A DNA stretch of 64,000 nucleotides from Rhodocyclus purpureus (GTDB taxonomy: Bacteria; Pseudomonadota; Gammaproteobacteria; Burkholderiales; Rhodocyclaceae): positions 1 through 64,000 of the forward strand of contig NZ_NHRX01000009.1 of assembly GCF_016653115.1 (NCBI RefSeq), read 5' to 3'. The notes under the pieces were generated by a model. It was given only the letters and a program-made list of their open reading frames with translations, was not told the origin of the DNA and ran no database searches. Both the position numbers and the translations under genes were made by a program. Shown here one piece after another: positions 21,145 to 30,795 of the stretch; the stretch's first letter is position 1, and each line of letters starts with the position of its first letter.

Positions 21145-21236
21145 TGCGTCCTTTCCCGATTGATGTCGGGTTCATGGCGAAGGTCGCCAAGCCCAACGCT
21201 GGTATTCTAGGCAGCCTCGCTGACCGATGACTGACG

Positions 21237-21917
21237 ATGCACCTGCTTCTCATTGAAGACGATAGCATGCTGGCCGACGGACTGCTGCGCGCACTGCGCC
21301 AGTCCGCGTACGTCGTCGACTGGGTCAGCGACGGCAGACAGGCCGACCAATGGCTCACCGGCCAGGACTACGACCTCGTCATCCTCGACCTGGGACTGCC
21401 CGGGCTTGAGGGCGGGGAGGTGCTGCGCCGGCTGCGCGAGCGCCGGCAACGGCTACCGGTGCTGATCCTGTCGGCGCGCGAGGCACTCGAGGAACGCGTG
21501 CGCCTGCTCGATCTGGGCGCCGACGATTATCTGGTCAAGCCGGTCGCGCTCTCGGAACTCGAGGCGCGGGTGCGCGCGCTGATCCGCCGCGGTCGCGCGA
21601 CGCCCGAGCCGATACTGACGATCGGGGCGCTGCGCGTGGACACCGTCGGCAAGCGCGCCTGGCTCGCCGACACCCCGCTCGACCTGACGGCGGGCGAATG
21701 GGCTGCGCTCGAATTTCTCGCGGCCCGCCCCAACCGCGTCGTCAGCAAGGAACAGATCATCGCCTCGCTCTACGGTTGGGACGAGGAAATCACTCCGAAC
21801 GCCGTCGAGAAGTCGATCTCGCGCCTGCGCGCCAAGCTCGAACCGGCCGGCGTCGTCATCCGCGCCGTGCGCGGCCTCGGCTACTACCTCGAAGCCGGCA
21901 ATGGCCCGACCGCCTAG
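21237..21917 (+). CDS. OmpR/PhoB-type response regulator, probable metal-responsive
   Basis: A 226-aa protein with a receiver domain (acidic pair E8-D9-D10 region, phospho-acceptor D51, K101) and a C-terminal winged helix ending VRGLGYYLEA. The divergent placement opposite the czcCBA-type operon and the overlap with a kinase gene suggest that it activates efflux. It resembles QseB/CzcR-type regulators. The 17-bp overlap with the kinase gene (21901-21917) indicates coupled translation. Confidence 0.88.
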   Translation: MHLLLIEDDSMLADGLLRALRQSAYVVDWVSDGRQADQWLTGQDYDLVILDLGLPGLEGGEVLRRLRERRQRLPVLILSAREALEERVRLLDLGADDYLVKPVALSELEARVRALIRRGRATPEPILTIGALRVDTVGKRAWLADTPLDLTAGEWAALEFLAARPNRVVSKEQIIASLYGWDEEITPNAVEKSISRLRAKLEPAGVVIRAVRGLGYYLEAGNGPTA

Positions 21918-23274
21918 CCTGCGCCGACAGTTGCTGCTGCGCTTGTTGCCGGCGATGCTGCTGCTGATCGTCGCCGGCGCCTTGGTCGCCTACTCGGTGG
22001 CGCTGCGCAGTGCCGTTCACGCCTACGACCGGGCGCTGCTCGACAGCGCGCTGGCGCTCGCCGGCCAGATCCGCGTCGTCGACGGCAAGCCGAGCCTGAT
22101 CCTGCCGCACGCGGCGCAGGAAATCCTGCTCACCGACAAGGACGACGAGATCTTCTTCCGCGTGCTCGGCGCCGACGGGCAGGACATTGCCGGCAACGAC
22201 AAGCTGCTGCCGCCCGCAGTCGCGCCGGGAGCCGAGCAGCGCGTCTATTACGACGCGGCGATCGACGGCCGCCCCCTGCGCGTCGCCGCGCTGTTCACCG
22301 AACGCGAGGGCATTCCGCTGACCGTGCTCGTCGCCGAGACACTGATCAAGCGCAACAATCTGGCGTGGGAAGTGCAACTCGGCATGCTGCTGCCGGAACT
22401 CGCGCTGGTGATTGCGACGCTGGCGCTGGTCTGGTTCGGCGTCCGCTCGGGATTGCGTCCGCTCGACGAGCTGCGCCGCCAGCTCTCGCGCCGCTCGCCG
22501 ACCGACCTGCGCCCGATCGAGGACGGACCTTTTTCCGAGGAAATCGCCCCGCTCGTCGCCGAACTCGACGCACTCCTGCAGCGCCTCGACGACTCGCTCG
22601 ACGCGCAGAGACACTTCGTCTCCGACGCCGCGCATCAACTGCGCACGCCGATCGCCGCACTGCAGGCGCAGATCGAACTGGCGCTGCGCACGACCGAGGG
22701 CGAGCAGACGGCAGCGCTGGCAACCGCGCTGGCGGCGGTACAGCGGCTGGCGCACCTGGTACGGCAGCTGCTCGCGCTGGCGCGCGCCGAACCGGGCGCG
22801 CAGGCCGCGACGACGTCGGTCGAGCTCGACGAGTGCGTGCGCCAGGTCGCCGAAACGATGCTGCCGCGCGCCTTCGCCGCGGGCATCGACCTCGGCTTCG
22901 CGCTGCAAGCGGCGCGTGTCAGCGGCTCGCGCCTGCTGCTCGAGGAAGCGATCGCCAACCTGATCGACAACGCGATCCGCTACACGCCCGCGCCGGGCAC
23001 GGTCAATGTCAGCGTCGGCAGCGAAGCCGGCAGCGTCGTCCTGCGCGTCGAGGACAGCGGACCGGGGATTCCGCCCGCAGCGCGCCAGCAGGTGTTCGAG
23101 CGCTTCTTCCGGCTGCCGGGAAACCAGCGTGAAGGATGCGGCCTCGGCCTGGCGATCGTGCGCCGGATCGCTGCGCAGCACGGCGCAACGGTCAGCATCG
23201 GCGAATCGGCCGAGCTAGGCGGGACCGCGGTCGAAATGCGCTTCCCGCCTCCCGTGGCCCCGGCGAGCGACTGA
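21901..23274 (+). CDS. two-component sensor histidine kinase (TctE/QseC-like)
   Basis: A 457-aa inner-membrane kinase. TM1 is at about 12-33, a periplasmic sensor of about 130 residues follows, and TM2 is at about 168-190. The H-box is HQLRTP with H245, the N-box is NLIDNAIRY, and G boxes are EDSGPGIP and GCGLGLAIV. The periplasmic domain probably senses a metal or another envelope signal. It partners the response regulator it overlaps. Convergent with pssA, 23 bp away. Confidence 0.88.
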   Translation: MARPPSLRRQLLLRLLPAMLLLIVAGALVAYSVALRSAVHAYDRALLDSALALAGQIRVVDGKPSLILPHAAQEILLTDKDDEIFFRVLGADGQDIAGNDKLLPPAVAPGAEQRVYYDAAIDGRPLRVAALFTEREGIPLTVLVAETLIKRNNLAWEVQLGMLLPELALVIATLALVWFGVRSGLRPLDELRRQLSRRSPTDLRPIEDGPFSEEIAPLVAELDALLQRLDDSLDAQRHFVSDAAHQLRTPIAALQAQIELALRTTEGEQTAALATALAAVQRLAHLVRQLLALARAEPGAQAATTSVELDECVRQVAETMLPRAFAAGIDLGFALQAARVSGSRLLLEEAIANLIDNAIRYTPAPGTVNVSVGSEAGSVVLRVEDSGPGIPPAARQQVFERFFRLPGNQREGCGLGLAIVRRIAAQHGATVSIGESAELGGTAVEMRFPPPVAPASD

Positions 23275-23297
23275 GCGGTGCGCCCCGGTGCTGCGGC

Positions 23298-24059
23298 TCA
23301 GGACCTGGCCGGGGTCTTCCTGCGCGCGAGGCGAATCGCCGCCTGAACGTAGCCGGAGAGCGAATACGCGACGAAGAGCAGGAGCAGCGCCACCGGCGTG
23401 TCGTAGGCGATGATCGCCATCGCAAACGCCATCGCGACGACGGCGACGAAGGGGACGCTGCGGCGCAGGTTGATGTCCTTGAAGCTGTAGAAGCGGACAT
23501 TGGTGACCATCGTGCAGCCGGCGTAGATCAACACCGCGCAGGCGATCCAGCGCACGTCGAAGGCGGCGATGCCGTTGTCGATCGCCACCCAGACGCAGCC
23601 GGCGACCAGCGCTGCCGCCGCCGGACTCGGCAGCCCCTGGAAGTAGCGCTTGTCGGCCACTTCGAGCGTGGTGTTGAAGCGCGCCAGCCTGAGCGCGGCG
23701 CCGACGCAGTAGATGAAGGCGGCGATCCAGCCGATGCGGCCCATGTCCTTCAAGGCCCATTCGTACATCACCAGCGCCGGCGCAGCGCCGAAGGAGACCA
23801 TGTCGGAGAGCGAGTCGTACTCGGCGCCGAAGGCGCTCTGCGTGCGCGTCAGGCGGGCAACGCGACCGTCGAGTCCGTCGAGGACCATGGCGACGAAGAT
23901 CGCAACCGCTGCCTGCTCGAAGTTCCCCTTCATCGCCTGGACGACGGCGAAGAAACCGCAGAACAACGACGCGGTCGTGAACAGGTTGGGGAGGACGTAG
24001 ATGCCGCGGCGACGCAGTTCGGGATTGAAGAGTGTCTTGCGGGGTTTGATGTCGGGCAT
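23298..24059 (-). CDS. pssA: CDP-diacylglycerol-serine O-phosphatidyltransferase
   Basis: A 253-aa membrane protein with the CDP-alcohol phosphotransferase motif DGLDGRVARLT...GAEYDSLSD near residues 62-87 and six or more hydrophobic segments. It makes phosphatidylserine, the precursor of phosphatidylethanolamine. The start at MPDIKPRKTL is chosen because the frame upstream is non-coding repeat sequence. It follows ilvC in the usual betaproteobacterial order, but two palindromes and a hairpin occupy the gap. Confidence 0.92.
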   Translation of the reverse strand: MPDIKPRKTLFNPELRRRGIYVLPNLFTTASLFCGFFAVVQAMKGNFEQAAVAIFVAMVLDGLDGRVARLTRTQSAFGAEYDSLSDMVSFGAAPALVMYEWALKDMGRIGWIAAFIYCVGAALRLARFNTTLEVADKRYFQGLPSPAAAALVAGCVWVAIDNGIAAFDVRWIACAVLIYAGCTMVTNVRFYSFKDINLRRSVPFVAVVAMAFAMAIIAYDTPVALLLLFVAYSLSGYVQAAIRLARRKTPARS

Positions 24060-24164
24060 GTTCAGGCGGATTCGGCCAAATCGGTCAGCGGGCAAGCATA
24101 CACCTTTTCGCCGCGGCTTGCGGCAAGCGGCCAGCGCGCCGGACGGAGCAGGCTGCAAACGACA

Positions 24165-24192
24165 GCGGGCACGACCTGACGGCCGTGCCCGC
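24165..24192. repeat. perfect 9-bp GC hairpin downstream of ilvC
   Basis: GCGGGCACG pairs with CGTGCCCGC across a 10-nt loop, immediately next to the two gene-end palindromes between ilvC and pssA. There is no T run. Confidence 0.5.
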
Positions 24193-24194
24193 AT

Positions 24195-24217
24195 GGGACA
24201 GTATGAATCATGCTGCC
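24195..24217. repeat. dispersed gene-end palindrome, copy 2
   Basis: GGGACAGTATGA, one spacer base, then TCATGCTGCCC: a near-palindrome with one G-T type mismatch and one A/C mismatch. Lies between ilvC and pssA on the same strand. Confidence 0.75.
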
Positions 24218-24228
24218 CTTTAAACTCC

Positions 24229-24253
24229 GGGACAGTATTATTCATACCGTCCC
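24229..24253. repeat. dispersed gene-end palindrome, copy 3
   Basis: GGGACAGTAT and ATACCGTCCC arms surround a short AT spacer with one mismatch. It ends 15 bp from the ilvC stop and is 11 bp from copy 2, forming a doublet. Confidence 0.75.
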
Positions 24254-24268
24254 CAGGAAATGTAATGC

Positions 24269-25860
<1,592 letters not shown>

Positions 25861-25871
25861 GTGCTCGCCCC

Positions 25872-27581
25872 TTACAGATCTTCAGCCAGAATCATTTCCG
25901 ACAGGCCCTTGCCGGCCGCCACCATCGGGAAGACGTTGGCCGCAGGATCGGTCTGGAAATCGATGAAGACCAGTTCGTCCTTGTGCTCGATGAATGCCTT
26001 CCTGAGCGCCGGCTCGACGTCCTCGGGCTTCTCGACGCGGATGCCGATGTGGCCGTAGGCCTCGGCGAGCTTGACGAAGTCGGGCAGCGAGTCCATGTAC
26101 GAACCCGAGTAGCGGCTGCTGTAGAACATTTCCTGCCACTGCCGCACCATGCCGAGGTAGCGGTTGTTGAGGCTGATGATCTTGATCGGCAGGCGGAACT
26201 GCTTGGCCGTCGACAACTCCTGGATGTTCATCTGGATCGAGCCCTCGCCGGTGACGCAGACCACCTGCTTGTCCGGATTGGCCAGTTTGGCGCCCATCGC
26301 GTAGGGCAGGCCGACGCCCATGGTGCCGAGGCCGCCCGAGTTGAGCCAGCGGCGCGGCTCCGTGAAGCCGTAGTACTGCGCGGCCCACATCTGGTGCTGG
26401 CCGACGTCGGAAGTGACGATCGCCTCGCCGCCGGTGATCTCGCGCAGCTTCTCGATCACGTACTGCGGCATGATGTGCTCGCCCTTGGTCGAGTACTTCA
26501 TGCAGTCCTTCGCACGCCACTCGGCGATGCGCTCCCACCATTCGGCGAGCGCCTTCTCGTCGGGCTTGGCGTTGTCGGCTTCGAGCAGGCGCAGCATCTC
26601 CTCGAGCACGTCGGGAACGTTGCCGACGATCGGCACGTCGACCTTGACGCGCTTGGAGATCGACGAGGGGTCGATGTCGATGTGGATGATCTTGCGCGGT
26701 ACCTCGCCGAAGTGGTCGGGGTTGCCGATGACGCGGTCGTCGAAGCGCGCACCGATGGCGAGCAGGACGTCACAGTTCTGCATCGACAGGTTGGCCTCGA
26801 CCGTGCCGTGCATCCCGGGCATGCCGAGGAACTGGCGGTCGTTGGCCGGATAGGCACCGAGGCCCATCAGCGTGTTGGTGATCGGGAAACCGAGACGGCG
26901 CACGAGCTTGGTCAACTGCTCGGAACCGTTCGAGAGGATGACGCCGCCGCCCGTGTACACCATCGGCCGCTTGGCTTCGAGCAGCAGTTGCACCGCCTTG
27001 CGGATCTGCCCGAGGTGCCCCTTGACCACCGTGTTGTACGAGCGCATCTGGATCGTCTTCGGGTACTCGAACTCGCACTTCGCCGCGGTCACGTCCTTCG
27101 GGATATCGACGACCACCGGTCCGGGACGGCCGGTATTGGCGATGTAGAAAGCCTTCTTCATGGTCGACGCGAGATCACGCACGTCCTTGACCAGGAAGTT
27201 GTGCTTGACGCAGGGGCGCGTGATGCCGACCGTGTCGCATTCCTGGAACGCGTCCGAGCCGATGTAGTCGGTCGGCACCTGGCCGGTGATCACCACCAGC
27301 GGGATCGAGTCCATGTACGCGGTGGCGATGCCGGTGACGGCGTTGGTCGCGCCGGGGCCGGAAGTCACCAGCGCGACGCCGACCTTGTGCGAGGAACGCG
27401 CAAAACCGTCGGCAGCATGCACGGCAGCCTGTTCATGGCGGACCAGAACATGCTTGACCTTGTCCTGCTTGAACAACTCGTCGTAAATATGGAGAACTGA
27501 ACCGCCCGGATAGCCGAAAACGTACTCGACCTTTTCTTCCTGGAGGGACCTGATTACAATCTCCGCACCGGTCATCATCAT
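25872..27581 (-). CDS. ilvI: acetolactate synthase large (catalytic) subunit
   Basis: A 569-aa thiamine diphosphate enzyme. The catalytic Glu is in VRHEQAAVHAADGFAR near residue 48, and the TPP-Mg site is GEGSIQMNIQEL...NNRYLG. It condenses pyruvate with pyruvate or 2-oxobutyrate. The start has three tandem ATG codons (27581, 27578, 27575), with AGGG about 10 bp upstream; the first is shown. Head of the ilvI-ilvH-ilvC(-pssA) operon. Confidence 0.95.
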   Translation of the reverse strand: MMMTGAEIVIRSLQEEKVEYVFGYPGGSVLHIYDELFKQDKVKHVLVRHEQAAVHAADGFARSSHKVGVALVTSGPGATNAVTGIATAYMDSIPLVVITGQVPTDYIGSDAFQECDTVGITRPCVKHNFLVKDVRDLASTMKKAFYIANTGRPGPVVVDIPKDVTAAKCEFEYPKTIQMRSYNTVVKGHLGQIRKAVQLLLEAKRPMVYTGGGVILSNGSEQLTKLVRRLGFPITNTLMGLGAYPANDRQFLGMPGMHGTVEANLSMQNCDVLLAIGARFDDRVIGNPDHFGEVPRKIIHIDIDPSSISKRVKVDVPIVGNVPDVLEEMLRLLEADNAKPDEKALAEWWERIAEWRAKDCMKYSTKGEHIMPQYVIEKLREITGGEAIVTSDVGQHQMWAAQYYGFTEPRRWLNSGGLGTMGVGLPYAMGAKLANPDKQVVCVTGEGSIQMNIQELSTAKQFRLPIKIISLNNRYLGMVRQWQEMFYSSRYSGSYMDSLPDFVKLAEAYGHIGIRVEKPEDVEPALRKAFIEHKDELVFIDFQTDPAANVFPMVAAGKGLSEMILAEDL

Positions 27582-27622
27582 AGCCGTCGCCCTAGCAAGC
27601 TGAGTGCTCGAAAAAGCCGCTT

Positions 27623-27651
27623 ACGTTAATGCCTGAGCACCGTTTGGTCAA
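27623..27651 (-). promoter_or_regulatory. candidate ilvIHC promoter
   Basis: On the minus strand TTGACC (27646-27651) and TAACGT (27623-27628) are 17 bp apart, about 40 bp upstream of ilvI. Inverted GTGCTC/GAGCAC arms at 27604-27609 and 27635-27640 could fold the leader or bind a regulator. Confidence 0.45.
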
Positions 27652-27716
27652 GGTGCACGCCACCAGAGGAGGCGCAAAACAGGCCGCGACCGCCGGTTTC
27701 TCAAAGGAATCCCCCC

Positions 27717-28283
27717 CTGGCCAGCCAACGCGAACTGTCCGATTTTCTTGCCGCCAGCGAACGCCGCGCCTTCAAGCAGGCGATGTTCGCCGTGCATAAC
27801 GAGGAAGCCGCGCTCGACATCGTCCAGGATTCCATGATGAAGCTGGCCGAGAACTACGGTGAGCGGCCTGCGACCGAGTTGCCGATGCTCTTCCAGCGCA
27901 TCCTGCAGAACACGATCCGCGACTTCTACCGGCGCAGCAAGGTGCGCTCCTTATGGACGACGCTGTTCTCGGCGCTGTCGCCGAACGACGACGACGACGA
28001 GCACGACCCGCTTGAAACGCTGCAGACGCAGGCCGGCAGCGAGTCGCGCGAGACCCCGCACGCGCGCTTCGAGCAGGCGCAGGTCCTCGAACTGATCGAA
28101 AAAGAAATCATGGCGCTGCCGCCCCGTCAACGCGAAGCCTTCCTCATGCGTTACTGGGAGGAAATGGACGTTGCCGAAACCGCCCAGGCGATGGGCTGCT
28201 CGGAAGGCAGCGTCAAGACGCATTGCTCGCGCGCCACGCACACGCTGGCGGCGGCGCTCGCAGCAAAGGGAGTGAGCTTATGA
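27717..28283 (+). CDS. RNA polymerase sigma factor of the ECF/sigma-70 family
   Basis: A sigma factor with region 2 (ALDIVQDSMMKLAENY) and region 4 (LPPRQREAFLMRYWEEMDVAETAQ), separated by an acidic linker. Coding character clearly begins before the first ATG (27783). The upstream frame reads ASQRELSDFLAASERRAFKQA, which belongs to region 2, and contains no ATG, GTG or TTG back to a stop at 27627. A CTG at 27717, 7 bp after AAAGGAA, is the best start and gives 188 aa. Its stop overlaps the DUF3619 gene (ATGA). Together with the three following genes it forms the sigma-DUF3619-DUF3106-RDD cluster common in betaproteobacteria. The regulon is unknown. Confidence 0.8.
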   Translation: MASQRELSDFLAASERRAFKQAMFAVHNEEAALDIVQDSMMKLAENYGERPATELPMLFQRILQNTIRDFYRRSKVRSLWTTLFSALSPNDDDDEHDPLETLQTQAGSESRETPHARFEQAQVLELIEKEIMALPPRQREAFLMRYWEEMDVAETAQAMGCSEGSVKTHCSRATHTLAAALAAKGVSL

Positions 28284-28669
28284 ACGAATCCGAAGAACTG
28301 CAGTTCGCCCGGCAGCTCAGGCTGCGCCTGAACCGCGGACTGCACGAACTACCCCCGGAAACCGGCGAATGTCTGCGTGCGGCGCGAGAGCGCGCGCTGG
28401 AACGGCAGCGCGTAATCGTTCGCCACTCCAGGCTGGCCTCGGTCGGCGATTACTTCCACTCGCACTTCGATCGTTTCCATATCGACCAGATCCTGATCGC
28501 CGTCCTGCTCGCGCTCGGCATCGCGCTGACCACCTACTGGAACGCCGAGCAAAGCGTCGCCGAGATGGAAGAGATCGACAGCGCGCTGCTCGCCGACGAC
28601 CTTCCCGTCGAGGCGCTCACTGACCAAGGCTTCGCCACATGGTTAAAAGACTCCTCCACGGAGCAATAG
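28280..28669 (+). CDS. DUF3619 family single-pass membrane protein, possible anti-sigma factor
   Basis: A 129-aa protein with an N-terminal cytoplasmic helical part, one TM segment (DQILIAVLLALGIALTTYW, about 73-91) and a short acidic tail. Coupling to the sigma gene by ATGA and this topology fit a membrane anti-sigma factor, but no ZAS motif is present and this is inference. It overlaps the next gene by 31 bp. Confidence 0.7.
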   Translation: MNESEELQFARQLRLRLNRGLHELPPETGECLRAARERALERQRVIVRHSRLASVGDYFHSHFDRFHIDQILIAVLLALGIALTTYWNAEQSVAEMEEIDSALLADDLPVEALTDQGFATWLKDSSTEQ

Positions 28670-29259
28670 CGCTGGGTCTGTGTTCTGTCGTCTGGGCGGC
28701 GCCCGCCGGCGGCGTCGCGCCTGGCGTCGTCGCCACGCCACCGCAACCGAAGTGGAGCGAACTGAGCGTCGAGCAGCAAAAGATCCTGGTGCCGCTGGCC
28801 AGTGACTGGAACAACATGGAAAACTATCGGCGCAAGAAGTGGCTGGGAATTGCTCAGCGCTTCGCGACGATGAAGCCCGAAGAACAGGCGCGCGTCCAGG
28901 TACAGATGTACCGTTGGGCACGCCTGACGCCGCAGCAAAGACAGGCCGCGCGTGAGAGATACCAGACGGTGACCCGGCTGCCACCCGAACAGAAGCAGGA
29001 ACTGAAGGAAAAGTGGGAGGCCTACTCGAACCTCCCCGAAGACGAGAAACGCCGTCTGCAGCAGCAGGCGGCACAAGCCGCGCGGCCGGCCGCAACTCAG
29101 CGGACGAGTCGGCACGCGCCACCGGCGGGCGTGCAGCTCCCGACGCCCCTGCCGGCGCCCGCGTCAGCCGCCGCGGCCAAACCCGCCAGCGACCCCCCGC
29201 CTGCCTCGACGATGGCGGCCCCACCTGCTGCTTCCGAGCAGACTCCTACACTTCCGTGA
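28639..29259 (+). CDS. DUF3106 domain protein, exported
   Basis: A 206-aa protein with a signal peptide (residues 1-20, cut after VVWA). The charged helical DUF3106 domain contains WSELSVEQQKILVPLASDWN, and the tail is Pro/Ala-rich. Repeated L-T/S-P-E/Q-Q motifs resemble periplasmic LTXXQ-type stress proteins, so a periplasmic role in envelope sensing is plausible. It starts inside the DUF3619 gene and its stop overlaps the RDD gene by one base (TGATG). Confidence 0.72.
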   Translation: MVKRLLHGAIALGLCSVVWAAPAGGVAPGVVATPPQPKWSELSVEQQKILVPLASDWNNMENYRRKKWLGIAQRFATMKPEEQARVQVQMYRWARLTPQQRQAARERYQTVTRLPPEQKQELKEKWEAYSNLPEDEKRRLQQQAAQAARPAATQRTSRHAPPAGVQLPTPLPAPASAAAAKPASDPPPASTMAAPPAASEQTPTLP

Positions 29260-29684
29260 TGATCGATAAAGACGAAGCAGCCCCGGGCATCGCCCGGCGC
29301 CTGGCCAGCATGGCCTATGAACTGATGCTCTTGCTCGCGGTACTGCTCTTCCTGCTGGTGCTACCGCAATGGGCGTTTGCCACCTTCGCGCAGCACGCGC
29401 CGTCGCCGGCGATCGTGCGCGCGCACTTCTTCCTCACCCTGCTGCTCTATTTCGGCTGGTGCTGGACGCACGGCGGCCAGACCCTGGCGATGAAGACCTG
29501 GCGCCTGCAACTGTGCGACGCGAGCGGCGGCCCGGTCCGCTGGGGGCAGGTGCTGCTGCGCTACACGCTCTGCTATCCGAGCCTCTTGCTCGGCGGAATC
29601 GGCATCCTCTGGGCCCTGTTCGACCGCGACCGCCAGTTCCTGCACGACCGCATCGCCGGCACGCGCATAAGGGTCAAAGTGTGA
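29259..29684 (+). CDS. RDD family membrane protein
   Basis: A 141-aa inner-membrane protein with an RDD-domain start (GIARRLASMAYELMLL) and typical ends (GQTLAMKTWRLQL, RQFLHDRIAGTRI). It has three to four hydrophobic segments. Roles of this family vary and none can be assigned. Last gene of the sigma cluster; a palindrome begins 2 bp after its stop, and lptG converges on it. Confidence 0.8.
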   Translation: MIDKDEAAPGIARRLASMAYELMLLLAVLLFLLVLPQWAFATFAQHAPSPAIVRAHFFLTLLLYFGWCWTHGGQTLAMKTWRLQLCDASGGPVRWGQVLLRYTLCYPSLLLGGIGILWALFDRDRQFLHDRIAGTRIRVKV

Positions 29685-29685
29685 C

Positions 29686-29712
29686 GGGGACAATATGAAA
29701 CATACTGTCCCC
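29686..29712. repeat. dispersed gene-end palindrome, copy 4
   Basis: GGGGACAATATG and CATACTGTCCCC arms with one mismatch flank AAA. It fills the 37-bp space between the convergent RDD and lptG genes and could act as a two-way terminator. Confidence 0.8.
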
Positions 29713-29721
29713 AGGTAACTT

Positions 29722-30795
29722 TTAGCGCCGCTCGACCCAGGCGATCATCGCCATCGCTGCGAGCAGGAAGATCGCCGACGGGGCGACGGCGCTGGCGAAC
29801 GGCGGCCAATTGTTGATCACACCGAGGCTCGAGAAGAGGCCGTTGAGCATGTGAAAGAGGATCCCGATCATCACCCCGGAGAAGATCTTCAGGCTGACGC
29901 CGCCGACGCGGTCGTGACGGTAGCCGAAGGGCAGCGCCAGCGCGACCATGACGAAGGCGGCGAGCGGATAGACGAGCTTCTTCCACAGCGCGATTTCGTA
30001 GCGCTCGGTCTTCTGGCGGTTGTCCGCCAGATGCCCGATGTACGCGGTGAGGTTCGTGAGCGACATGCGCTCGGGAACGACCAGCAGTACCGAGAGGATG
30101 TCGGGATTGAGCGCCGAGCGCCACAGCATCTCGGGCTTCCTCTCGACCTGCGCCCGGTCGCCGTCGAGCAGGGTCTGCACGACGCCGGAGAGGCGCCAGG
30201 TGGAATCACCCGCATACTCGCCTGACTGCGCCTCGCTCACCGCGCGCAGCCTGGCCTGCTCGTCGAAGTCGTAGATGCGGATCTTGCTCAGGCGCGCGTC
30301 GGGGGATACGGAGCCGACATTGACGAAGGTCCGCTCGTCCTTCACCCAGAGGCCGGTGCGAAAGTCCTGCGCGACGACGCGGCCGACCGATTTCAGCCGC
30401 TGCTGGTTGGCGGCGCGCTCGGCCGGGGGCGCGACGAATTCGCCGATGACGAAGGTGGCGACCGCGGCTATCGCCGCGACGACGAACAGGCTGCCGAGCA
30501 GCCCGCGCGTCGACAAACCGGAGACGCGCAGCACGGTGATCTCGGAATGCCGCGCCAGCGTGGACAGCCCGTAGAGCGTGCCGATCAGCACCGCCACCGG
30601 CATCAGTTCATAGGTCCGCCCGGGCAGGCGCAGGAGAACGTAGAGCACCGCGTGCCGCAATTCGTAACCGCCACGACCGACGTCCTTCAACTCGGCGATC
30701 ATGTCGAAGAAGCCGAACAGGGCGAGGAAGGCGACGAGGACGAGGAGGACCGCCCCGCTCGTCTCGCGCAGCAGGTAACGCTGATAGATCTTCAT
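29722..30795 (-). CDS. lptG: LPS export ABC transporter permease LptG
   Basis: A 357-aa permease with TM segments at both ends and a central periplasmic beta-jellyroll domain. It pairs with LptF and the ATPase LptB to extract lipopolysaccharide from the inner membrane. The start at MKIYQRYLLRE overlaps the lptF stop by 4 bp (ATGA, 30792-30795). LptF is encoded upstream, so this second gene is LptG by position and by its shorter N-terminus. Confidence 0.92.
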   Translation of the reverse strand: MKIYQRYLLRETSGAVLLVLVAFLALFGFFDMIAELKDVGRGGYELRHAVLYVLLRLPGRTYELMPVAVLIGTLYGLSTLARHSEITVLRVSGLSTRGLLGSLFVVAAIAAVATFVIGEFVAPPAERAANQQRLKSVGRVVAQDFRTGLWVKDERTFVNVGSVSPDARLSKIRIYDFDEQARLRAVSEAQSGEYAGDSTWRLSGVVQTLLDGDRAQVERKPEMLWRSALNPDILSVLLVVPERMSLTNLTAYIGHLADNRQKTERYEIALWKKLVYPLAAFVMVALALPFGYRHDRVGGVSLKIFSGVMIGILFHMLNGLFSSLGVINNWPPFASAVAPSAIFLLAAMAMIAWVERR

